DNA from: Chloroflexota bacterium
Lineage (GTDB): Bacteria > Chloroflexota > Limnocylindria > P2-11E
DNA: 8,655 nt
Assembly: GCA_005889445.1 (NCBI GenBank)
Contig: VBGS01000073.1
Span: 1-8,655, forward strand
Direction: 5' to 3'
The notes beneath the pieces are model-generated. The model had not been told where the DNA came from. It ran no database searches and saw nothing but the letters and a program-made list of their open reading frames with translations. Positions 1 to 6,225 of the stretch are shown here, piece after piece (positions within the stretch are counted from its first letter, which is position 1; each line of letters begins with the position of its first letter). A program made the position numbers and the translations under genes.

Positions 1-89
1 TGACGTCTGCGCTGCGCCATGACGTACAACACGGCGAGCCCGGCCACAACGACGAGGAGCAAGAGCGCTGTCGGCCAGATGAAGCTCAT
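1..89 (-). CDS. N-terminus of a membrane protein, probable BatA-type VWA protein (partial, runs off the window)
   Basis: Only the first 29 codons are inside the window. Reading leftward from ATG at 89-87, the peptide begins MSFIWPTALLLLVVVAGLAV, one hydrophobic membrane segment, followed by a short basic stretch ending QRRR. The ATG overlaps the stop of the DUF58 gene (ATGA, 86-89), which indicates translational coupling. A short N-terminal membrane anchor of this kind directly after MoxR and DUF58 genes is typical of BatA/BatB-like proteins, which carry a von Willebrand A domain on the outer face between transmembrane helices. The VWA domain itself lies outside the window, so the family call rests on position and the N-terminus only. 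Confidence 0.6.
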   Translation of the reverse strand, partial: MSFIWPTALLLLVVVAGLAVLYVMAQRRR

Positions 90-1000
90 GCGATCGCTCC
101 CACCGCGGTGCGTCGAGCTCCGCGCCGCTTACGAGCGTACGCGAATCGCACCACCGCTTGGACAAGATCTTCGTCGGTACGCAGCACGAGCACGTCGACG
201 CCGGACCGGGCGAACACCGAGGCGAGACGCTCCTCGCGGCGCCGAGCCGCTTCGCCGAAGCGGGCCCGGAAGCGGGCGTCATGCGTATCGACACGGAGCT
301 GCTCTCCTGTCTCGCTGTCCGTCAGGACGACCAGCCCGATGTCGGGAATGTCGCTCTCGCGCGGATCCACCAGGCGGATGGCGAGCGTCTCGTGCCTTCG
401 GGCGAGCTGCTCGAGTGGCTCCTCCCATCCGGCGGCGCTGAAGAAGTCGGAGACGACGAAGACGAGCGACCGCCGCCGAAGCGCTCGCATCCCCGCGCCC
501 AGGAGCTCCGCGAGCGAGGTCAGCGGGGCGTGCTGAAGACGCGGCCGGCGCTCGAGCTCGTTCAAGATCCGGAGCACTTGGATCCGTCCGCCGCGCGGCG
601 GGATCGCGCGCTCGACGCGCGAGCCGTAGATGGTCGCGCCGACGCGGTTCCCGTGACGGGTGAGCAGACGCGCGAGGACCGTGGTGAAGTCGAGGAGCAG
701 GTCGCGCTTACGGCGGTCGACGGTCCCAAAGTCGACGGACGGCGAGAGGTCGAGCAGGAAATGCGCGTTGATCTCCCGATCCTCGAGGTACTCGCGGACG
801 TAGGGGGCGTCCAGACGCGCGGTGACGTTCCAATCGATGTGGCGGACGTCGTCGCCGAACGTGTATTCGCGGATGTCGGCGAGGTCCAGCCCCTGGCCTT
901 TGAAGATCGTGCGGTAGTCGCCCTGGAGGAGTCCGTCGAGACGACGGATGACCGTCCAGTCCAGCCGCTCGAGGCGGCGCTCAGCTCCGGATCGCGACAT
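86..1000 (-). CDS. DUF58 family protein (MoxR-associated, VWA-like fold)
   Basis: A 304-residue protein with the DUF58 signature GDDVRHIDWNVTARLDAPYV at residues 49-68. This is followed by a VWA-like core with a metal-binding DxSxS motif (D84, S86, S88 in LLDLSPSVDFG). Later strands such as SLVFVVSDFF fit the same alpha/beta fold. There is no signal peptide or membrane segment, so it is predicted cytoplasmic or membrane-associated. Its ATG at 1000 lies 20 bp inside the end of the MoxR gene, and its stop overlaps the start of the next membrane protein. The order MoxR, DUF58, VWA is one of the most conserved bacterial arrangements. The products are thought to work together as an ATPase-driven assembly or metal-insertion chaperone, but the substrate here is unknown. 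Confidence 0.9.
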   Translation of the reverse strand: MSRSGAERRLERLDWTVIRRLDGLLQGDYRTIFKGQGLDLADIREYTFGDDVRHIDWNVTARLDAPYVREYLEDREINAHFLLDLSPSVDFGTVDRRKRDLLLDFTTVLARLLTRHGNRVGATIYGSRVERAIPPRGGRIQVLRILNELERRPRLQHAPLTSLAELLGAGMRALRRRSLVFVVSDFFSAAGWEEPLEQLARRHETLAIRLVDPRESDIPDIGLVVLTDSETGEQLRVDTHDARFRARFGEAARRREERLASVFARSGVDVLVLRTDEDLVQAVVRFAYARKRRGARRTAVGAIA

Positions 1001-1979
1001 GTCCCTGCAACGGCTCGGTCGGGACGGGGATGCGCTGAAGCACGCGCTTCAAGAGGTCGTCGGCGCTGACGTCATCGGAGAGCGCCTCGAAAGACAGGAC
1101 GAGACGATGCCTGATCACGTCGAGCGCGAGGTCCTGCAGATCCTGACCGGTGACGTACCGGCGTCCACGAAGGAACGCGAGGGCGCGGCCGGCGAGGATC
1201 AGGTTGATCGACGCGCGCGGACTCGCTCCGTAGCTGATGTACTTCGCGATGTCCCCGAGTCCGTACTCGGCGGGCTGTCGCGTTGCCGACGCCACGCGCA
1301 CGACGTACTCCATGAGGCTCGGATCGACGAAGACCGAATCGACCTCACGCTGAAGAGTGACGAGACGGTCGGTGGTCATGACCGGAACGACCGGTGAAAG
1401 GCGTCCGGTCATCCGCTCGACGACGACGAACTCATCCATCTCGCTCGGATAGCCGACGAGGACCTTCATCATGAAGCGGTCGACCTGCGCTTCCGGGAGC
1501 GCGTAGGTGCCCTCGGTCTCGATCGGATTCTGCGTCGCCATCACCAGGAATGGATCCGGCACCTTGTGGGTCTCGCGGCCGATGGTGACCTGGTGCTCCT
1601 GCATCACCTCGAGCAGCGCGCTCTGCACCTTCGCCGGCGCGCGGTTGATCTCGTCGGCCAGGAGCAGGTTCGTGAACACCGGGCCGAGCGAGGTCTGGAA
1701 ATCGCTGGCGCGCTGGTTGTAGATCCGCGTGCCCACGAGGTCCGCGGGAACCAGGTCTGGGGTGAACTGGATCCGTTTGAACTCTCCGCTGATCGCCTGA
1801 GCGACCGTCTTGACGGCGAGCGTCTTGGCGAGACCGGGAACGCCCTCGACGAGCAGGTGGCCGCGTGCCAGGAGCGAAACGAGGATCCGCTCGAGAAGAT
1901 GGTCCTGGCCGACGATGACCTTCTTGATCTCGAAGAGCAGGCGGCCGGTGTCCGGCGGTACGGCGACTTGTTCGTTCAC
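981..1979 (-). CDS. MoxR family AAA+ ATPase
   Basis: A complete 332-residue AAA+ ATPase of the MoxR class, of normal family length. Walker A is GVPGLAKT (46-53, with K52). Walker B is LLLADE (105-110). Sensor 1 is N151 in MATQNP, followed by the family hallmark ETEGTYALPEAQVDRF (155-169) containing the candidate arginine finger R168. Sensor 2 is R255 in GASPRAS. The start is GTG at 1979, supported by a GGGGAG ribosome binding site six bases upstream. It follows the protease gene by 20 bp and overlaps the DUF58 gene by 20 bp. MoxR proteins are thought to act as hexameric chaperones whose ATPase cycle is transmitted to VWA-domain partners. The local target cannot be told from sequence. Confidence 0.95.
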   Translation of the reverse strand: MNEQVAVPPDTGRLLFEIKKVIVGQDHLLERILVSLLARGHLLVEGVPGLAKTLAVKTVAQAISGEFKRIQFTPDLVPADLVGTRIYNQRASDFQTSLGPVFTNLLLADEINRAPAKVQSALLEVMQEHQVTIGRETHKVPDPFLVMATQNPIETEGTYALPEAQVDRFMMKVLVGYPSEMDEFVVVERMTGRLSPVVPVMTTDRLVTLQREVDSVFVDPSLMEYVVRVASATRQPAEYGLGDIAKYISYGASPRASINLILAGRALAFLRGRRYVTGQDLQDLALDVIRHRLVLSFEALSDDVSADDLLKRVLQRIPVPTEPLQGHVAIRS

Positions 1980-1999
1980 GATGCTCCCCAGTCCTTCAC

Positions 2000-2902
2000 T
2001 TAATCAGGTGGTATGCCGAGCGCGCCCGCCGCGGTGTCGATGGTGACCGCGAAGCCGACGCCGCTGAATGCGGGCTGTCCTGTCGGATTGACGAGTCCGG
2101 TGACGATCCCCACCACGTCGCCGTCGCGATTCACGAGCGGACCGCCCGACGAACCCGGATTGACCGCCGCGTCGAATTGGATGAGCCCCGAGAGGGTGCG
2201 CCCCTGGTTGGGCACCTGGACCGATCGGTTCAGGCCGCTGATCACGCCGGTCGACAGCGATCTCGTCAGCGAGAACGGATTGCCGATGACGATCGCGTCA
2301 TCGCCGACGCGCAGGCTCGACGGGCTGCCCAGCGTCGCGGCGACGAGCTGAGGCGGTAGGCTCGCCGGTCGCAGCGCCGCGATGTCGCTCTCCGCGACCT
2401 CGGCAATGATCACCGCGGTCGACTCGGTGCCGTCCGCGAAGACGACCGAGACCCGAGTGGCGCCCTGGACGACGTGCAGCGCGGTGAGGATGTCGCCCGC
2501 GTCGTCGACGACCACGCCCGAGCCCGCGGGCGCGAGCGTTCCATCGGGCCTGGCGGTGCGGATCTGGACCACGGCCGGGGCGACCTTCGTGTAGACCGCG
2601 CTCATCGACGGGACCGGTGTCGGCGAAGGCTGCGCCTCGCCCGGCTGGGGCACCGGCGTGAGCGCGAGCGCCACGAGAAGCAGCGGGATGACGAGAACGC
2701 CGAGCCAGGGGAGCGCGCGCCGCACCACCGCGCCGAAGCGGTCCCGCTTGGGAGTCGGCGGCGGGCCGGCCTCCAGTGCCGCATCGGGACGGCCCCGCGG
2801 GAACGAGCCATATGGCCGATCCGCTCTGGTGGGCACGAACCTCGTCCGAGTGTACGAACGGCCTTCGGCCGGCGGGTATGGGTTCGCTAAGAAGGGGCGC
2901 AC
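2000..2902 (-). CDS. Membrane-anchored trypsin-like serine protease, HtrA type without PDZ domain
   Basis: A 300-residue protein. Residues 1-63 are a proline- and arginine-rich tail, predicted cytoplasmic. Residues 64-82 form one membrane anchor (LPWLGVLVIPLLLVALALT). A Pro/Ser linker follows, then a chymotrypsin-fold protease with the full triad: H143 in LTALHVV, D173 in ESDIAALR and S252 in NPGSSGGPL. The protein ends soon after the protease fold (GVGFAVTID), so the PDZ domain typical of DegP/HtrA is absent. The protease should face outside the membrane. The start taken is GTG at 2902. It has no good ribosome binding site; an in-frame GTG at residue 23 is possible but also poorly supported. 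It heads the MoxR cluster, with a 20-bp gap to MoxR, and is divergent from the recombinase remnant. Confidence 0.88.
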   Translation of the reverse strand: MRPFLANPYPPAEGRSYTRTRFVPTRADRPYGSFPRGRPDAALEAGPPPTPKRDRFGAVVRRALPWLGVLVIPLLLVALALTPVPQPGEAQPSPTPVPSMSAVYTKVAPAVVQIRTARPDGTLAPAGSGVVVDDAGDILTALHVVQGATRVSVVFADGTESTAVIIAEVAESDIAALRPASLPPQLVAATLGSPSSLRVGDDAIVIGNPFSLTRSLSTGVISGLNRSVQVPNQGRTLSGLIQFDAAVNPGSSGGPLVNRDGDVVGIVTGLVNPTGQPAFSGVGFAVTIDTAAGALGIPPD

Positions 2903-2903
2903 C

Positions 2904-2932
2904 TTGACCGTCTAGAACTAATGTTCTATCAT
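2904..2932 (+). promoter_or_regulatory. Sigma-70-type promoter of the recombinase remnant
   Basis: The -35 box is TTGACC (2904-2909) and the -10 box is TATCAT (2927-2932), separated by exactly 17 bp. Each matches five of six consensus positions. Transcription would start at about 2938-2940, which coincides with the GTG at 2939 that best begins the recombinase, suggesting a leaderless mRNA. A weaker minus-strand pair, TTGCCC (2955-2950) and TATGAT (2933-2928) with 16 bp between, could serve the divergent protease gene. The surroundings are visibly more AT-rich than the rest of the window. Confidence 0.6.
2913..2928. promoter_or_regulatory. LexA-type operator (SOS box, GAAC-N4-GTTC class)
   Basis: TAGAAC-TAAT-GTTCTA is a perfect dyad with 6-bp arms and a 4-bp centre. 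It contains GAAC-N4-GTTC, the core known for LexA/DinR of Bacillus, actinobacteria and relatives. It lies between and partly over the promoter elements (-35 at 2904, -10 at 2927), where a bound repressor would block RNA polymerase. Serine recombinases of mobile elements are often derepressed by DNA damage, so the position makes sense. Binding itself is inferred; another dimeric repressor could use the site. Confidence 0.6.
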
Positions 2933-2938
2933 ATCCAA

Positions 2939-3095
2939 GTGGACGGTGAGGGCAAGAAGCGCGCCGCCCTCTATGCGCGATCAAGCGCAAACACCAGGAC
3001 TACTGACACACAGCTCCGAACGTGCCGTGCGGTCGCGGATCAACTAGGCCTCGATGTGATCGGCGAGTTCGTTGACGAGAACGTGTCAGGAGCGG
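2939..3095 (+). pseudogene. Serine recombinase, N-terminal remnant (truncated)
   Basis: From GTG at 2939 the frame encodes about 52 residues of a resolvase/invertase catalytic domain. It has the opening strand and nucleophile region AALYARSS (usual form YxRVSS, with a Ser in place of the Val), then the conserved TDTQLRTCRAVADQLGL helix and EFVDENVSG. Homology stops there. The frame stays open to 3697, but only because it runs out of frame over the radical SAM gene. More than half of the catalytic domain and all DNA-binding parts are missing, so it cannot be an active recombinase. An upstream ATG at 2921 is in frame but lies inside the operator and -10 region, so GTG 2939 with leaderless initiation is preferred. 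It is likely the relic of an integrative element. Confidence 0.75.
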
Positions 3096-3911
3096 TTTCT
3101 CTGCGGGTGCCCTCATGCGTGCCGGTACTGCTTTTCACGTGCCTACCACGCGCGTTACCGCGAAAAGAACGTCGGCTCAGACTTCGACAGCAACATCGAA
3201 GTTCGCGTAAACATAGCGGATACGCTGCGTCACGAGCTCCGCCGTCCCAAGGAGGGATCGCTCGCCATCGGCACCGCGACCGATCCCTATCAACCGATCG
3301 AGGGCAAATATCGGCTCACGCGCAAATGCCTCGAGGTGCTGATCGACCACCCCATGCCGATCGGCATCGTGACCAAGGGCCCCCTGGTCATCAGAGACAT
3401 CGATCTGCTCCTGGAGCTGGACCGCAAGACCGAGGTCACCGTGTTCTTCAGCGTCCCGTGCGTCGACGAAGAGGTCGTCCGCAAGACCGACCCGGGCACG
3501 GCACCGCCCAGACAGCGCCTGCGCGCCCTTTCGATGCTGCGCGAGGCCGGCCTCGACGCCGCCGTCCTCTGTATGCCGGTGCTACCGGGCATCAGCGACT
3601 CCGAGGAGTCGCTCGACCGCGCCGCGCGCGCCGCCAGCGAAGCCGGCGCGACGGCGTTCCGTCACCGTCCGCTCAAGATCGACAGCGAGATCCGTGACTA
3701 CTACTTCGATTTCATCGCGAGCGAGTTCCCCGTCCTCGCGCCAAGGTATGCCGCGCTGTACGCGGGCGGGAACCTCCCGACGCGCGACTACGAGAAGGAG
3801 CTCGAGCGGCGGGTCGCGCGGGTGACGCAGCGCTACCGGTTCAGCGAGCGGCCGCCCCGCCGCCGTCGGGAGCCCGGACCCCAGACCGAGCAGCTGCAGC
3901 TGGCTATGTAG
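3072..3911 (+). CDS. Radical SAM protein, SPL / Rv2578c-like family, 5'-truncated
   Basis: Homology begins abruptly at CGCPHACRYCFSRAYHARY. The [4Fe-4S]-binding CX3CX2C is intact at C13, C17 and C20 if translation begins at TTG 3072. The family-typical blocks follow: GTATDPYQPIEGKYRLTRKC, IVTKGPLVIRDIDLL, a TDPGTAPPRQRL block and MPVLPGISD. These proteins resemble spore photoproduct lyase (COG1533) and use S-adenosylmethionine to form a 5'-deoxyadenosyl radical. The substrate of this subgroup is not established. Full-length relatives have roughly 60-80 residues before the cluster; here that part is replaced by recombinase sequence in another frame. TTG 3072, with GGCGAG four bases upstream, is the only usable start, as a frame stop lies at 3057. 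The Arg-rich tail ends 8 bp inside the convergent DoxX gene. Whether the product works is doubtful. Confidence 0.82.
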   Translation: MTRTCQERFLCGCPHACRYCFSRAYHARYREKNVGSDFDSNIEVRVNIADTLRHELRRPKEGSLAIGTATDPYQPIEGKYRLTRKCLEVLIDHPMPIGIVTKGPLVIRDIDLLLELDRKTEVTVFFSVPCVDEEVVRKTDPGTAPPRQRLRALSMLREAGLDAAVLCMPVLPGISDSEESLDRAARAASEAGATAFRHRPLKIDSEIRDYYFDFIASEFPVLAPRYAALYAGGNLPTRDYEKELERRVARVTQRYRFSERPPRRRREPGPQTEQLQLAM

Positions 3912-4458
3912 CCGCAGGCACCTCCCTCGGCTCGGCGCTCTCCTGGTTGGCGTCCGCCACTGCTTCCTCGGCCATCTTGTGGATCTCGTCCGCGAGCGCG
4001 ATCGCGATGCCGCCGGCCGTTGCCGCCATCGCCAGAAGCGAGAGCCACCAGGGCACGCGGATGCGAAGGAGCCGATCGAGCGAGAACGCACCGGGTCCCG
4101 TGAGGATCAGGGCGCACGCGATCGTCAGGTTCGTGGCCGGGAGCTCGGCGCCGCCCTTGTTCACCCAGATCGGCTTGTCGCCGTGGCCTTTTCGCCAAGC
4201 GACGACCATCGGCGCGATCGCGATGATCGGCCCCAGCGGCGAGAACAGGCCGAGCGCGGTGAGCGTGCCGCCTGCGACTTCGCTCGTCCCAGCGATCCGC
4301 GCCCAAAGCCAACCCGGCTTGATGCCGAGACCTTCGAAAGACGCTGCGGTCCCTTCCAGACCTCGGCCGCCGAATGCGCCGAACAGTTTCTGCGCGCCGT
4401 GGCCCATCAAGAAGAATCCCGTCACCGCGCGAAGCAGCAGCAGACCGAGCGATGCCAT
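3904..4458 (-). CDS. DoxX family membrane protein
   Basis: A 184-residue protein with four predicted hydrophobic helices: the opening LGLLLLRAVTGFFLMGHGAQ, AGGTLTALGLFSPLGPIIAI, LTIACALILTGPGAF and WWLSLLAMAATAGGIAIAL. It has the DoxX hallmarks RAVTGFFLMGHGAQKLFG and the later GGTLTALGLFSP. DoxX proteins are small integral membrane proteins linked in different bacteria to redox or thiosulfate metabolism and oxidative-stress complexes; no specific partner is visible here. ATG at 4458 is chosen because GGAGG lies seven bases upstream; a GTG at 4464 would abut that site. The acidic C-terminal tail (QESAEPREVP) is cytoplasmic-like. The gene converges on the radical SAM gene with an 8-bp overlap of the ends. 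Confidence 0.88.
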   Translation of the reverse strand: MASLGLLLLRAVTGFFLMGHGAQKLFGAFGGRGLEGTAASFEGLGIKPGWLWARIAGTSEVAGGTLTALGLFSPLGPIIAIAPMVVAWRKGHGDKPIWVNKGGAELPATNLTIACALILTGPGAFSLDRLLRIRVPWWLSLLAMAATAGGIAIALADEIHKMAEEAVADANQESAEPREVPAAT

Positions 4459-4541
4459 CGTCACACCTCCGTTACGGATTCATCGCTGCAGCAAAAACAG
4501 CGCCGCGACAAAAAGGCACGGGAAGTGCGTATCGCTTCAAT

Positions 4542-4700
4542 ATGGCAACCGGGAAGCAGCGAACGGCGGCAGGCCGGAACATTCGAAAGGCAGCGGCCGC
4601 GGCGAAGCGGAAGCGGACGATCGCGCACCTACCAAAAAAGACCCGTACCGCGCTTGCGAAGCAGGCCAACGCGGTCAAGCGTCGGAAGGCCCATGCATGA
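4542..4700 (+). CDS. Small Lys/Arg/Ala-rich histone-like protein
   Basis: A 52-residue, very basic protein beginning MATGKQRTAAGRNIRKAAAA. It continues with an AKRKRTIAHLPKKTRTALAKQ block and ends with KRRKAHA. The composition (Lys, Arg and Ala dominate, no acidic residues) resembles the tails of bacterial histone-H1-like proteins, so nucleic-acid binding is a reasonable inference. I do not recognise a named family with certainty. ATG 4542 is preferred because conserved-looking sequence begins there; the nearest purine-rich site (GGGAAG, 4520-4525) is too far away for a normal ribosome binding site. The frame is open further upstream, but that part overlaps the 5' end of the divergent DoxX gene. 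Its stop overlaps the next start (ATGA, 4697-4700), tying it to the zinc-ribbon protein. Confidence 0.7.
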   Translation: MATGKQRTAAGRNIRKAAAAAKRKRTIAHLPKKTRTALAKQANAVKRRKAHA

Positions 4701-4984
4701 GCTGGATCGATCAGCTCATCCGTCACCTCGAGCAGGTCACGTGCAGCGGATGCGGCGAGTACTACCGCGGCGGTGACATCGCCGCGGTCGTGACCGAGCC
4801 AGCGAGGCTAATCGTTCGTCTGCGCTGTCGCTCGTGCGGTCAGGACGGGATCGCGATCCTCGATTTCGGAACGAACACGGTCGCGGCGAACCCGATCACC
4901 GTCGACGACGTCCTCGACACGCATGACCTGCTCGCGATCGCGCAGCATCCGCCGGTCGATCTGTTCCCCACGCTGATCGGCTGA
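4697..4984 (+). CDS. Small zinc-ribbon protein of unknown function
   Basis: A 95-residue protein beginning MSWIDQLIRHLEQVTCSGCG. Two CxxC knuckles (C16-C19 and C44-C47) frame a beta-rich segment (AVVTEPARLIVRLRCRSC), the pattern of a rubredoxin-like zinc ribbon. The C-terminal half (ITVDDVLDTHDLLAIAQHPP) is predicted helical and could be a protein-binding region. It has no membrane segment. It starts within the stop of the histone-like gene, so the two should be co-translated, and it ends one base from the convergent topoisomerase IB gene. A role in nucleic-acid or protein binding is suggested by the fold and the partner, but the function is not known. Confidence 0.75.
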   Translation: MSWIDQLIRHLEQVTCSGCGEYYRGGDIAAVVTEPARLIVRLRCRSCGQDGIAILDFGTNTVAANPITVDDVLDTHDLLAIAQHPPVDLFPTLIG

Positions 4985-4985
4985 T

Positions 4986-6056
4986 CTAGGCCGCTCGGCG
5001 GGCCGAACGCCGCGCGGCACGCGCCAACAGCGATGCGACCGCGGCTTCGTGTGACGACAGGCCCGCATCCCTGCGTTCGCGCTCGGCGCGCCTCAGCGCC
5101 GGCGGCAGCGCGTCGGTCATGTAGGCGTCGATGACGGCGGGATGGACGTAGCACTGGCCGCACACCGCTCGGGTATTTCCAAGACGCGACGCTACGACAT
5201 CGATCGCTTCGTTGATGCGCCTGTTCGCGATCCGTTGGCTCCGTGCCGGACGCAGTCCGGCGAGAGTCCGCGCCGCGAGCACGGTGCCAGCCCACGTGCG
5301 GAACTCCTTCGCTGAGATGTCTTCACCGGCGACCTCGTGCAGATACGCGTTCACGTCCTCCGACCCGATCGGAACCGGCGAGCCATCCTCGCCCAGGTAC
5401 TGGAAGAGATGCTGCCCGGGAAGCTCCTGGAGACGCGAGACGATCCGCGCCAGCCGGCGATCGCGGACGTCCACATCGTGCTCCTTGCCGCTCTTGCCGC
5501 GGAACCGGAACCGCAGACGGGAGCCCTCGACATCGACATGTCGGTCACGAAGCGTGGTCAGACCGAACGACCTGTTCGCTTTCGCGTATTCCGCGTTGCC
5601 GACCCGGATGAACGTCTCCTCGAGCAGGCGCACGGCTGTGGCGAGCACCTTCTCGCGTGGGATACCGGAGCGGCCGAGGTCAGCCTCGATGCGCGACCGT
5701 ATCCGGGGAAGCGCCTTGGCGAAGTCGGACAGCCTCTCGTACTTCGCCTGGTCACGGACCGTCCGCCAACGCTCGTGATAGCGGTACTGCTTGCGCCCGC
5801 GCGCGTCCCGGCCCGTTGCCTGGATGTGCCCGAGCGCGTTCGCCGAGATCCAGACGTCGTTCCAGGCCGGCGGGATCGCGAGCGCACGTATCCGCCGCAG
5901 CTCACCGTCATCGCGGATCGGCTTGCCGCCCGGGTGGACGTAGACGAATCCACGACCCTTCCGACGCCGCCGGATCCCCGGTTGCTCATCGCTCGTGTAA
6001 CGAAGCCTGGCCTGCCGCGCGGTGGCGAGCCCATCGCTCTCGATCTCGTTGCTCAT
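4986..6056 (-). CDS. DNA topoisomerase IB (poxvirus/bacterial type)
   Basis: A 356-residue enzyme of normal bacterial type IB length. The N-terminal domain contains GIRRRRKGRGFVYVHPGGK (27-45), IPPAWNDVWI (61-70) and the hallmark QATGRDARGRKQYRYHERW (79-97). The catalytic domain shows R151 in FIRVGNAEYA, K188 in FRGKSGKEH, R253 in FRTWAGT and the nucleophile Y303 in CYVHPAVIDAY, matching the family's Arg-Lys-Arg-Tyr set. Such enzymes relax positive and negative supercoils through a 3'-phosphotyrosyl intermediate without ATP. The basic tail (ARAARRSARRAA) likely adds DNA affinity. ATG 6056 is chosen because homology begins 15 residues later; a TTG at 6140 would add 28 unconserved residues, and neither start has a clear ribosome binding site. 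The gene is convergent with the zinc-ribbon gene and divergent from the gene at 6226. Confidence 0.93.
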   Translation of the reverse strand: MSNEIESDGLATARQARLRYTSDEQPGIRRRRKGRGFVYVHPGGKPIRDDGELRRIRALAIPPAWNDVWISANALGHIQATGRDARGRKQYRYHERWRTVRDQAKYERLSDFAKALPRIRSRIEADLGRSGIPREKVLATAVRLLEETFIRVGNAEYAKANRSFGLTTLRDRHVDVEGSRLRFRFRGKSGKEHDVDVRDRRLARIVSRLQELPGQHLFQYLGEDGSPVPIGSEDVNAYLHEVAGEDISAKEFRTWAGTVLAARTLAGLRPARSQRIANRRINEAIDVVASRLGNTRAVCGQCYVHPAVIDAYMTDALPPALRRAERERRDAGLSSHEAAVASLLARAARRSARRAA

Positions 6057-6169
6057 CTGAGCGCGCGAAGCACAGATCAGGCCATCGCCTGCTCGCACTC
6101 CGCTCGGTCCGTCGCTCGCTCTCGTGAAGTTGCGCGGCAATGAAACGAGGCCGTGATTACCGCGACGTA

Positions 6170-6199
6170 TTGACTTCGTTACGCCGTCGTGACTATTTT
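6170..6199 (+). promoter_or_regulatory. Candidate promoter of the PHP/LigD operon
   Basis: TTGACT (6170-6175) and TATTTT (6194-6199) are 18 bp apart, in the only AT-leaning stretch between the divergent topoisomerase gene and the gene at 6226. The match is five of six at -35 and four of six at -10. Transcription would start near 6206, just ahead of the GGGGAGG site. No GAAC-N4-GTTC operator is present here. Confidence 0.4.
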
Positions 6200-6225
6200 C
6201 GTGGCGAAGCCAGGGGAGGCTGCGT

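Noticed and set aside
158..1069. A 303-codon plus-strand open frame
   Set aside because: It is antisense to the DUF58 gene, which has clear family motifs. The translation is acidic/basic low-complexity typical of shadow frames.
2921..2938. ATG 2921 as the recombinase start
   Set aside because: It lies inside the operator dyad and upstream of the -10 box, so it would not be in the predicted transcript. The six residues it adds are not recombinase-like.
3096..3697. A long open frame continuing from the recombinase remnant
   Set aside because: It is out of frame over the radical SAM gene, has an Arg/Pro/His-rich low-complexity translation, and shows no recombinase homology after about 3095.
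3892..3903. Perfect 12-bp palindrome CAGCTGCAGCTG
   Set aside because: It is explained by the Gln-Leu-Gln-Leu codons at the end of the radical SAM gene. It has no loop or T-run, so it does not resemble a terminator.
5564..5578. CGAAC-GACCT-GTTCG, a second possible LexA dyad
   Set aside because: The centre is 5 bp rather than 4, and it lies inside the topoisomerase IB coding sequence with no promoter nearby.
6057..6140. N-terminal extension of topoisomerase IB from TTG 6140
   Set aside because: The 28 added residues do not resemble the family N-terminus, no ribosome binding site precedes the TTG, and ATG 6056 already leaves 15 residues before the conserved region.
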